Source: Cyathus striatus (lineage: Eukaryota; Basidiomycota; Agaricomycetes; Agaricales; Nidulariaceae). From it: a stretch of 64,000 nucleotides of DNA. The notes under the pieces were generated by a model. That model had not been told where the DNA came from, did not search any database, and saw only the letters and a list, made by a program, of their open reading frames with translations. Below, in pieces: positions 12,649-23,387 of the stretch. The position numbers and the translations under genes were made by a program. The stretch's first letter is position 1. The number at the start of each line of letters is the position of its first letter. The stretch lies in NCBI GenBank assembly GCA_025738555.1, contig JAOVFP010000003.1:744001-808000 (forward strand), in the 5' to 3' direction.

Positions 12649-15600
12649 CTAATGTACAGTTCTATCCGGGGGGTTTATTCTACGTGCCACCCATGGACGA
12701 TCTTTTATAGGCTTGATACCCACTAAAACTTCGGGGTTCCATCGCAAGTATTTCCATTTTGTAAGTTCATTATTGTCTCTCAATGTGCCGGACCATGTCT
12801 TCTTTACTAGACATGGGTTTATAGCCCTCTTTTTGTAGTATTTTGTATTTGATGAATGGAAGTCTAGTTTTAGTATATTATTGATCATACTCAACCACCG
12901 ATTGTGCACTGCTTTTGGTGGGATTATCTTTTCTGTGTCGCATTCGTCGTCAATTCTCCAGTCGCATCTGAGGCGCCAGATATAATAAGCTGATGCAGAA
13001 ACAACAAGCGTAAATAGACGGTCGGCCCCTGGGCATTGGGTGCCGTCTTCCGTTTTCCAGTTTGAAAGTCCACATCCTATGATTGAACCGAATGAAATGT
13101 CGTCCCAGTGGATATTTTTCATTTGCAACAGTTGTTGGACAAGCTTCCATACTATCTCTTGGCCAGAGGCTTTACATTCGGTAAGTGTGTGTTCAAGTGT
13201 TTCTTCCATGTTGCATTCAGGGCATTGTGCTCTTTGTTCTAGACCGCTGAGGTGTCTCCAAAATTTGCCGCATTTATGGATGTCATGGGTTGCTTTCCAC
13301 AGGAAGTTCCTGGTACGTTTATTTTGGATTTTTTTTGATCTAGTGCTCTTCCATATCTTACTATTGGTTGGTAGACTTCCTGTATGTTCTTTTATGCTAT
13401 AGCGCACTCTTTCCAGGTTGATTGATGTACTTCTCCGTTCTAGGTCTTTTTGGTTTCACTGGGCTCTCAAGATCCCCTGGTATGCTAGGGACTGTGTCAT
13501 TGTGGATAGTTTGACGCCGGATAACCGGAGTTCATGGGGGATATGGATGTTAATGAAGGTGTCTTCTTCTGCGCTTGCACCCTCATTTGCAAGGCGATCT
13601 GCTTCTTCATTTCCCTCTTCTCCACTGTGGCCCTTTACTTTCTTGAGGTAAGTACTGGCTTTCCGCATTCAGATCTGTGCTATTGTTGCTTTTGTGACTT
13701 CAGCATTTTCATAGCCTATCCAGTCATTATCTTCGGCTGTCCTACGGCTTGTAGTGAGTGTTGTTATTGATACTTGTGAATCTGTTCTAGTTTCTAGTAC
13801 TTGAACTCTTGCCGTTTTCTGCGTGGAACAGAGTACTCCTACTGCTTCGCCTGAGTTATTTGTTTGTGGGAGTTCACGGGGTACTCTAATGGCTTCATTA
13901 TTAGGATTATTGTGGTGTTGCCAGACTCCTGCACCAGCCTGGGCATCGAGGTCGCCATTGTTCAGGCAGGAGCCATCTGTGTACCAAATTTGTCTGGGTA
14001 TTTGATGTGGTTCATTTTGTGGGGGTAGCACTATGTCAGGTGAGATGTCAGATTTATCTGTTGGGTCAATGAACACTCTGAAGCCATCTTTTAGGCGTGT
14101 AGTGATCATATCTTTGATCATACTTATTGTTAGGTCTTCATCTTCATTTTCATCGGCATTTGGAAGGGAGTTTTCTACTGGGTTGTTTGATGGAAACCAC
14201 TTTTGCATTAATGATTGTATGAGAGTGACTCCGGCTCTTTTACACCTGTCATTCATTAGGCATCGGGATTGAGTGTCGCATATTGCACATTCCTGTTCGT
14301 GGGGGGCCGTATCATCGTGGTCAAGGAAGTCTATCATATCGCCTACAGTAAGGATTTTGTGTGTATCCTGCAGGCATCTAGCTGTCTTACCATTGTTTCT
14401 AGGCTTTCGTGCTTTATCCTGACCAATGTGGTGCCAAATTGGCATATCACGTTTAACGTTGTCAGCCAGTATTATAGCAAAGAAGCCAACCTTGTAGTCT
14501 CTAGCTACTTTTAGCATTTGTTTCAGGTCTGTTGGTAGGTTGGTTTGTTGCTGTTTTGGTTGCCATGTTTGGAGGAAGCAGTTCATCGCGACATTCGGGT
14601 TCTTCAGCCTGCTATCTTTTGGGACTTCTCTAGCTATGAGGATGTCTGCTAACAATGTCCATTTTGGTCGTTCTGGGCCAAGGTCGAGGTAACGTTGAAG
14701 TTTCATTAGTTCTATAGCCTTGTTTCTAACTTCTATATCTAGGAGTTATTTCCCTCCTTGCTCATGGGATTCACGCATGATTAGTCTCGATACGGCGGGT
14801 GGGCCTCCATTCCATACGAATTTTGATATTAATTTCTTGAGGTGATTTTCAATATCTGCAGGCATTCCTTGTACCCTGGTCTTGTATTGGGTTTCCCCTC
14901 CAGCAATGAGTTGGACTAGTGCACAACATCCTTCAATGGTAGGGCGCATTCTTGACCATTTTTCAAACAAATTTTCACATTTCTCAAGTGTGGGTGTCCA
15001 TATATTTGTTTCATTTATGTGGTTGCCTACAAAGGCACCAAGTGCCCGTATAGGCTCTCCATCGCGCGCTATTTTGATGGTGGGTGGGATTTCCAGATGG
15101 TCTGGGAGTTGTTTTCGTTGTGTTGCGACCAAGATTCAATGTTCCTGTGTTCCTATTGGTAATATTTCAGTTTTTTCCACATTAAATTTTGCGCCTGATG
15201 CTGCACACCAGTTTTTTAGGATTTCAAAGAGGACATTATGGTCATCATTCTTTGCTAGGAATACGGAAGTGTCATCTGCAAATAGACTGGTGATTAGTTT
15301 TGTTGTTTGCTCCGGGATTTTCATTCCCTGCAGGTTACTTTTTCGGAGTGTAGATGCCAGTGGTTCAATTGCCAGATCAAAAACAAAGCATGAGAGCAGA
15401 TCACCTTGTCTAGCACCTCTTGTAACGGTGTATGGTTCACTAAGAATGCCATTGATCATTACTTGTGTTTGTGCATTGGTGTATAGGGACTTTATAAGGT
15501 TTATTGTTGTGTCAGCGAAGCCATATTTTTTCAGCACGCACCAGAGGTAGTGGTGGAAAATCTTGTCATATGCCTTTTCCTGGTCTAGGAACACTATCAT

Positions 15601-17727
15601 GCCATCGATTTCTTCAACTTCGCAGTAATTTATTGTATTCTTTAGTAAGTCTATTTGGTCTTCAATTCATCTACCTTTGATAAATCCGGCTTGATCTGTG
15701 TGGATTAGGTAGGGTAAGACTGGTGCTATTCGATTTGTTAGGATGTGTGTTAGCATCTTGTAGTCAGTGTTCAGCACCGTAATTGGTCTATAGTTTTCAA
15801 TGTGGGTGCGGTCTTTTTTCTTGAACAGTGGGCACATCCATCCTTCATGTAGGGTTGAGTTTACTGCTAGTCCTTTTTGGTGGATTTCATTAAAGACAAG
15901 GGCAAGTATGTCTGTAATATCAAAGGTACAGTTCCCTTTTGATTCTTCTTCGTCGCCAATTGTTACTAGTTGTTTCCAGAATTCATTTGGTATTCCATCT
16001 AAGCCAGGCGCTTTTCCAGGTTTAAGGTCTTTTATAGCTTGACCTACTTCTTTTTTTGTGAAGAGATTTGCGATATTATCTGTGTCGGTTTGGTTCAATT
16101 GTGTTTCTATTTGTTCCAATGCATATTCAATCATTTGTTCATGGGATTCATTTTGCTCCTCCATGTTTGGGATGTCTGCAAGTTGGAGAGACTGGTGGTG
16201 ATTCTTCGCAATACGTGCCATCTCTTTGGATGATCGAGTGAGTTCGTTTGGGTTCTCTGCATTTTCTTGTAGTGCTAATATTGTATCTCTTGGTTTACTT
16301 TCACGTATGGTGCTGAGCCATCGTTTCCCAATTACTTCTTGTTCAATGTGGTAGTTAACATGAATATGTTGCTTGATCTTGTCAAATTGTTTAATTCGTA
16401 AGCTTTTTATTTCGTCCTCCAGTGTAGCAGAGCAGTGACTTTTCTCTGCTTCAGTGATGTTATTTGACTGTAAGGTTTCTTTTAGTTCTCTTTCTTTCCT
16501 AGTGATGAGTTGCCTCGTCATGGGTATTCTCTTTTTACAATATGATTTAATTTCATGGAGCATCTTACTTTTATACTGGTCATACAGTGATTGTAGTGGG
16601 TATTCATTGGGGTCTTCAACTAGGTCGCAAGGAGTTTCATTCATTTTTTGTGCGTATTCTTTGCAGATAGCTGTGACATTGTTCATTATCTTCGGGTCTT
16701 CTAGTATGAAGCTAGGGATGGACCAGCGGCCTGGGCCAATTTCTGGAGCACCTGGGTCGAAGAATTGTACTTGGATTACTTTATGATCTGCTTGCTCAAT
16801 CCCGCTATGGTACATGTCCCATGCTCGGCTATGGCATAGTATTTGGTCTGTCACATATATACTGTCAATTCTTGACTGTGCTTTCGTGTACTCCTGTTGG
16901 TATGAGTAGCTAAGTTCATTCGGGTTCGTGTTTCTCCAGCCATCTATGAGGCCCAACCGGTTTTTTACTTGTTTTAGAGCATCAACAGAGTCTATATCAT
17001 CAGCATGGGAGGGAAGGCAGTCCGCACATTCTTCCACCATGTTAAAATCACCTAACATTACATCTGGTTTTGGGATTTCACGGGACTCTATCATGTTGTC
17101 AATTTTCTTCCAGAACTCAATTCGGTCTGGTGTGAGGTTAGGTGAGTAGACATTCAGTATTCTCATTAGGTCACCATTTTTTCGCCATTGGATTGTTAGT
17201 AGAAGTGCTCTTCCGGGTATCACTTCAATGGCCTTTGCTTCCTTCCATGCTGAGTTCTGTTTGTGGAGAGCAAATGCTACTCCTGCGGCATTTGGAGTAG
17301 ATGGATTTGTTGAGTTGATGATGCGCATGTGTTCACGGAATTGGTCATTTAGTCTGAGCTCATCTACTTCTTTAAGGTGTGTTTCTTGTATAGCTAGCAC
17401 ACCGATACTATTTTCATGGAGGATATGATTGATTCGCTGCCATTTGTGATCAGTTCCTGTAGCTCCTCCTCCTCGTATGTTTAAGGATGCAATTTGCATG
17501 TGTGCACGAAGTCTTTTCTGGGGACTACGGTGTTGCACTGGCATATCAGTTGGGGAATTACTAGGATGAACTGCGGTTTCCCCTGGGCTGGTGTTTGGTA
17601 TTTGGGTCCTTTGCCTGCTATTTTGCAGGATTGCATTATTCTGCGTTTGAGCTGTCCCCTCTCCCCTTTCCTCAATATCTCGCGCACTCTGATGAGTGTG
17701 AAAGTTATCTCCAGGGGTGTGGTTCAA
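12649..17727 (-). pseudogene. LINE ORF2: AP endonuclease, reverse transcriptase, RNase H, zinc-binding end
   Basis: One continuous frame of about 1,690 codons broken by five stops and no frameshift: TGA at 15667-15669, TGA 15136-15138, TAA 14746-14748, TGA 13669-13671 and TGA 13456-13458. Domains in order: an APE-type endonuclease (SLNIRG, IQETH, LGDFN, SRIDSIYV, ADHKVI; about 17500-16740), a reverse transcriptase (KAPGLDGIPNEFW, NYRPITVLN, FLDQEKAYDK, ARQGDLLS, and FADD at about 15271-15285), RNase H (YTDGS, SGEAV, TDSQ, and GHSGEEGNEEADRLA at about 13580-13625), and a C-terminal zf-RVT-like cluster (CPECNMEETLEHTLTEC, about 13171-13221). It would nick target DNA and copy its own RNA. With five stops it is dead as it stands, although the domain set is complete. 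Confidence 0.9.
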
Positions 17728-18455
17728 GCTTTGGGAGTGCCCTAGCTGGGCAGAGGCAATATTCGCCCCGTGATGAAAAGAAGAAGTGTCCGGGTATCTA
17801 CCTCCTATTTCCCTACCTCCTTCATTGAGGGGTCGGGTGGTAGACGGACCCTCACCCCCTCCGGAGGTCTGAACGATGTTGCCAATGTGTTGATAAGTTC
17901 TGTCCGGGTTGGTAAGTAAAGTTGAGGGGTTAGTAGCTGGTCTTGCACCACATCCTTACAGCCATACAGGTCGGGTGAGGAGCCATTTGACCCTGGCTTC
18001 CACAGGTAGACTATGTCGAGTTTACCTTATGCCAATCTAGGATATTGGCGTTCGGATTTTACGACTTCAGCCACTCGGCACGGCACGTCTGGACCTAAAT
18101 AGGTCGCCATTTGTTGACGTGTTGTCAGTACGTCGATAACCTGTTGCTTTCCTGTCCTCCTGGGAGTCAGTAGATTTGGGCAAAGGTTTTAATATTCACT
18201 TGTTGATACAAGTGGGCCCCGAAGCAGAGAGTCCTAGTACAGTTTAATTGTGGGGCATGGATAATTTGTCGTAGTTAAGGAGATAGAGGATAGAGGGTAG
18301 AGAAACATGGGTTACTTATGCGTCGCAAGGATTCAGGCATATGAATAGAGATGAGCACAGTACGAAGACAATATTTCATTTAGCCAACTATTAGAACACA
18401 TGTATATATTGAATAGGGGTTAGAGACTTTACTACGCGCCCCTCAACAATTATAC
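17728..18455 (-). other. LINE spacer between ORF1 and ORF2
   Basis: About 730 bp between the ORF1 stop and the first Met of ORF2. No ORF or structured element stands out. It is probably where ORF2 translation is set up. Confidence 0.5.
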
Positions 18456-18733
18456 TTAGAAAGCACTGCGACGTCCGCGGTTGCGGCCAGAGCCACGACC
18501 TGAGCTATTACCTCTATAATTCTCCTGCCGACCATGATAGCTACCACGGCCACCTCCCCGATTAGCGGTGAAGGCTCCTCGTTGGCCTCCATTGCCATGG
18601 CCTTGGCCTTGGCCTGCCACTACTTGTGCGAGAATCTGCATCTCATCTGGTTCGTCATGGTCTTCTAAGTCCTCTTTGGCGACCTCAATGCCCAATCTTG
18701 CTGGAAACAGGCAGAGGAAAGTGGGGTGATCGC

Positions 18734-20855
18734 AGTAATTTACACTCCCCCTGGAGGTCTGTACGGATCCGCACGGAATCCGTACAGATCCATACAGACC
18801 TGTGTAGGTTACATACAGAATTTAAATAGTAGTTATTTTTATTGTTTGAGGTGATAATTCTGTGTGGATTAATGTAACAATGGAATGGGAATGTATAGTA
18901 TCACACTCAACACTTAGTGTTATACTTAATGCATAGTGTCACAGTTAATGTATACTGTCACACTCAATACTTAGTGTAACACTCAATGCTTAGTGTCATG
19001 CTTAATGCATAGTGTCACGCTCAATGCTTAGTGTCACACTCAATGCTTAGTGTCACGCTTAATGCATAGTGTCACGCTTAATGCTTAGCATCACACTCAA
19101 TGCTTAGTGTCACACTTAATGCATAGTGTCATGCTTAATGCTAAGCATCACACTCAATGCTTAGTGTCATGCTCAATGCTTAGTGTCACACTTAACGCAC
19201 AGTGTCACACTCAATGCTTAGTGTCATGCTCAATGCTTAGTGTCACACTTAACGCACAGTGTCACACTCAATGCTTAGTGTCACGCTCAATGCATAGTGT
19301 CACACTTAATGCACAGTGTCACACTCAATGCTTAGTGTCACGCTCAATGCATAGTGTCACACTTAATGCACAGTGTCACACTTAATGCTTAGTGTCACAC
19401 TCAATGCTTAGTGTCACACTGAATGCATAGTGTCACGCTTTATGCTTAGCATAAAACTCAATGCTTAGCGTCACACTTAATGCTTAGCGTCACACTGAAT
19501 GCTTAGTGTCACACTTAATGCATAATGTCACACTGAATGCTTAGTGTCATGCTCAATGCTTACCATCACACTCAATGCTTAGTGTCACGCTCAATGCTTA
19601 GCATCACACTCAATGCTTAGTGTCATGCTTAATGCTTAGCGTCACACTTAATGCTTAGTGTCACACTCAATGCTTAGTGTCATGCTTAATGCTTAGTGTC
19701 ACACTTAATGTTTAGTAGTGTCACGCTTAATGCTTAGAGTCACACTTAATGCTTAGCATCACACTCAATGCATAGTGTCACACTTAATGCTTAGCGTCAC
19801 ACTTAATGCATAGTGTCACACTCAATGCTTAGTGTCACGCTTAATGCATAGTGTCACACTCAATGCTTAGTGTCACGCTTAATGCATAGTGTCACGCTTA
19901 ATGCTTAGTGTCACACTCAATGCTTAGCATCACACTCAATGCATAGTGTCACACTTAATGCTTAGCGTCACACTTAATGCTTAGCATCACGCTCAATGCT
20001 TAGTGTCACACTCAATGCTTAGTGTCACACTTAATGCTTAGCATCACGCTCAATGCTTAGTGTCACACTCAATGCTTAGTGTCACACTCAATGCTTAGTG
20101 TCACACTCAATGCTTAGTGTCACGCTTAATGCATAGTGTCACACTTAATGCTTAGTGTCACACTCAATGCATAGTGTCACGCTTAATGCTTAGTGTCACA
20201 CTCAACACATAGTGTCACACTCAATGCTTAGTGTCATGCTTAATGCATAGTGTCACACTTAATGTTTAGTGTCACACTCAATGCATAGTGTCACACTTAA
20301 TGCTTAGCATCACACTCAATGCTTAGCGTCACACTTAATGCTTAGCGTCACACTCAATGCTTACCATCACACTCAATGCATAGTGTCACACTTAATGCTT
20401 AGTGTCACACTCAATGCATAGTTTCACGCTTAATGCTTAGCGTCACGCTCAACACATAGTGTCACACTCAATGCTTAGTGTCACACTCAATGCTTAGCTT
20501 AGTGTCACACTCAATGCATAGTGTCACGCTTAATGCATAGTGTCACGCTTCATGCACAGTGTCACACTTAATGCTTAGTGTCACACAATTTTCTATTCTA
20601 ATTTTCCAAAAGAAAATAAGTATAATAAGATTCTGTTCAGATTCTGTACAGAATCTGTACAGAATTTTTCAGGTCTGTAATGTGGAATTCTGCGTAATCC
20701 GCATGGAATTTTCGATTCTGTGCAGATTCCGCACAGAATCAAAAAAACCTCTGCCAAATCTGTGCAGATTCCGCACAGACTCCGAAAATTCTGTATGGAT
20801 TCCGCACGGATTCGCGTGGATCCGTACAGAACACCCGGCTAAGTGTAAAGAGCTC
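18734..20855. mobile_element. Satellite-bodied TIR element, family B, copy 2 (inverted, nested in LINE ORF1)
   Basis: The ends are AGTAATTTACACTCCCCCTG (left) and …AGTGTAAAGAGCTC (right). They are the same termini as the 8396-10266 element in opposite orientation. It is flanked by GGTGATCGC (18725-18733) and GGTGATCAC (20856-20864), a 9-bp duplication with one mismatch. The body is the same 19-bp satellite, longer than in copy 1. Collapsing the duplication restores the LINE ORF1 frame, which is independent proof of the boundaries. Confidence 0.85.
18892..20585. repeat. 19-bp satellite array inside family B copy 2
   Basis: About 89 copies of the 19-mer AGTGTCACACTCAATGCTT (reverse complement of the unit at 8650-10080), with the same set of variants. 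ORFs here (CSMLSVTLNAQCH type) are repeat artefacts. Confidence 0.9.
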
Positions 20856-21988
20856 GGTGATCACAGGACTTACACAAGTTACAACTAATGATTCTGGTAA
20901 AGTCTGCGCTACGCGCGAACCAAGTAGGCCCAACAATCATGAGTTGCCGAAGACTCCGAACTACATTCCCCCAGTGAAAGGTCGCATTGTCAGTGATAGG
21001 CTGCATGTATAGCCACCAAACTGCTATCTCGATCTCTCGTTCATCCTTAGCATTGAAGACCTTAATGTGGATGAGGTCTGCTTTAATGCTGTTGAGGATG
21101 TGATCAACTCGGTCCCCCTCTGGTACGCCTTCAAGTGTCGAGATGTTGTTGAGTTTCGTGGTAATGGCAGAGAGGACTGGTCGGAACTTCTTCTGAACAG
21201 CAAGGACTACCTCCTGCGCCCTATCGCCAGAGTTCACCATGGGAATATGAAGGTACATCAAGAAGGACGAGATTGGCAGGTCTATGTGGTGAATGGTGAT
21301 CCAAGAGTTGCCGAGACAGACACATCCTAGGATGAGGAGGGACTGAATTACTTCCTGGTCCTCTGCTATCAGGAGAGTCGGATGAGGATACTTGCGGCGT
21401 ATAGGAGTGACTTTGTCATGGGGTTTAGGAGGATGGCAGAGGCCTTGAGATGTGACTAGCTTGAACTTCGTATCTGGACCTACCATCGAGCGTAAGACTA
21501 GCTCGATCTTCTCGACACGCTTCATGTTCGCAATGAGATTATCCGAAGCCTTTATGTTCCCTTCAAGAATCCAGCAACAGTTCGAGGCTGGGTGCTGTTT
21601 GCTGACTTCTAGGATAGCACGATTGACCTGTTCGAACATAGTGACATTGTCTAAGCCATGAGGTGCAAGGGAGTTGGATTGGGGAGGGTCAGGATGTACG
21701 GTAGTCTGATCGTCTCTCTCAGGCTGCTCTGGAGCACCCCTTTCAGTGACGTTAGACGGGGTGATGATGGGTTCAGTAGTATTGGATGCGGCGTTGCTGG
21801 CTGGAGTGGATGGAGTAGCAGAGTCGATGTTAGGAGGAGAGGGTTCATGAGTATTCTCCAGTTGAGTTCCGTTCTGTGCAGAGGGCACTGTGGGCGGAAC
21901 ACCTATTCACATCAGCCGCTATAGATTGGAGGGAGTAGTAGTGACATACCTGTGTTGATATGTGTCTGCCTGCCCTGAGTATCTGCGC

Positions 21989-22455
21989 TCATTCCTTCGA
22001 CATGGTCCAGGTTGGAGGGGGGATTAGAGGCTGGAGTTTGCTGTGCAGGCATAGGCTGCTTGCCCTCCTGGGGCTTGTCAACGTCTATACTGTCACTGAT
22101 TCTGCTATTATTATTATTATTAGGAAGTTGTTAAGAAGGTGTGAAGTACATACTCCGATGACTCGATACCGGTCATAGTACACTTTGTCGGGGACGGGGA
22201 AGGGGAGGTGGGTCCGAGTTCCAAGCTCTTCCTCTTGGCCCCCGTAGTGGTGCCTGGCTGCTGTTCGGAATTGGTGGCAGATGCGCTCATAGCTTTCTTC
22301 TTGAGTGAAAGAACTTTGAAGCCTCCTGTTGTAACCGTTCCAGGAGCAGGTTTTGCCGCTAGCGCAAAGGATGGAATAGAGGGAGATGAGGCAGGTGGGA
22401 TGGTTGGGATAGAAGGAGCACCAGAGGAATGGTTGGGGATTTGGTTAGATTGCAT
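21989..22455 (-). CDS. LINE upstream ORF ending in an ATGA overlap with ORF1
   Basis: The ORF starts at 22455 (MQSNQIPNHSSG) and is rich in Pro, Ser and Thr with a basic patch (LSLKKK, GAKRKSLE). As contiguous DNA it stops at 22122-22120. If an intron-like GTATGT…AATAATAG gap just downstream of GIESS is removed, the frame continues as DRISDSIDVDKPQEG and ends at TGA 21991-21989. That stop overlaps the ATG of ORF1 (ATGA, 21992-21989), an arrangement used for stop-start coupling in some LINEs. The function is unknown. The intron is odd in an element that moves through RNA. Confidence 0.4.
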
Positions 22456-23161
22456 AGTGCTAGAACGATGTGAGATGTTGATGTGAAGTGGTAAGGGTTG
22501 GGAATTGGGAGGATACGAAGCACACCTTATAATCTCTATGGCTCCCTTTGTCCTTCAGGTTTTGACACAGTGGTTGACATATTCCATTTCGGAATTTGCG
22601 GTGGTGAAGACAAAGGCAAGCATTCCTTTTGATAGCTGGTTTAGGTTTCAGGGAGTCGAAGGTGTTTGCTTGTTCTTTGTTCCCTTTGATATGAGGATGC
22701 ACGGTCTTCCTGTGCCACTTCGTGCCTCGGAGTGGCAATTCATAGGGGAATAGGGGCGGGAAGGCATCCACCCGAGTTATAGGTCGTTGGGATGGGGAGG
22801 GAGTGGGGACTAACAGTGAGCGTTGTCATGAGATAGAAGGTTCAAGTCATTGCCATTGCTCATGGGGTCTGTTAGTAATTCTTATGTGTCATTCTTCTAT
22901 AACTTTAGTCATGTTAAAGAATATGGAAATTATGAGATATATGTTAGTGGACTCTTCATTTGACACATTCCGGTACATCTACGTACATGATGACTCTAGA
23001 GGGGGGGGGGCAGGAGGATTTTTCCCTGAGGATCGTACTGTTGTTACCCCCATCGCGAACGGTGGAGGCCACAACTGTAGCTAATTGACCCAATCCTTGA
23101 CCAATCACAAACCGTGGGAATACCATCGATGGTGCTGGTTCGAGGTCAAGGAGCCCTCCCC
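22456..23161 (-). other. LINE 5' region
   Basis: This is the sequence between the 5' target-duplication copy and the first ORF of the LINE. It includes a run of ten G at about 23001-23010. A minus-strand ORF at 22771-22460 has no recognisable domain. Promoter activity is expected here for an autonomous LINE but no motif is evident. Confidence 0.45.
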
Positions 23162-23387
23162 TTATCATTACATCTTCGAAGTTCGATACACGTATACTCT
23201 AAATGGGACTTACCGGGATGACAATAGATGCATTCTCATAAGATATCGTTCCATCGGCACAGCCCATCCATTATCGATGATGATAGCATACACGTTCTGC
23301 GATAAGAATATCTTAATAAACCCTCCATCTCGATTGATGAACACATCATTCCCACTTCCCTAGTAGCATCCCTGAGCAAACCTTGTC

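Larger units (their letters stand above)
18456..21992 (-). pseudogene. LINE ORF1 (Gag-like, CCHC zinc knuckle, RGG tail), split by insertion
   Basis: The start ATG is at 21992-21990. An intron-like gap (21949-21903, GTATGT…TAG) would join it in frame to the long ORF ending in CNLCKSCDH near 20860. The family B element (18734-20855) follows. On the far side the same frame resumes with PTFLC… down to 18456. Read across one copy of the target duplication, this gives CX2CX4HX4C, a canonical retroelement zinc knuckle. The C-terminus is RGG/glycine-rich (GRGSYHGRQ, GSGRNRGRR). The role is an RNA-binding ribonucleoprotein component of the LINE. The N-terminal half is proline/serine/threonine-rich. 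Confidence 0.8.
12438..23161 (-). mobile_element. Full-length Tad-like LINE, minus strand, with nested satellite element
   Basis: The 3' end is a run of 33 T on the plus strand (12438-12470), which is the poly(A) tail of a minus-strand element. TTATCATTACATC occurs directly next to the tail (12425-12437) and again at 23162-23174, giving a 13-bp target site duplication and both ends. Order along the element: a 5' region of about 0.7 kb, a short upstream ORF (22455-21989), ORF1 with an RGG tail (21992-18456, interrupted by the insertion at 18734-20855), ORF2 (17727-12649) and a short 3' UTR. Without the nested insertion the element is about 8.6 kb. The endonuclease-RT-RNase H order matches Tad1-clade fungal LINEs; the clade is inferred. 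Confidence 0.85.

Noticed and set aside
15800..17745. Plus-strand ORFs opposite LINE ORF2
   Set aside because: Antisense shadows of the endonuclease/RT frame with no motifs.
19107..19385. 92-residue repetitive ORF in the 19-bp array
   Set aside because: It is a shadow of the satellite. The same peptide appears antisense at 9642-9863.
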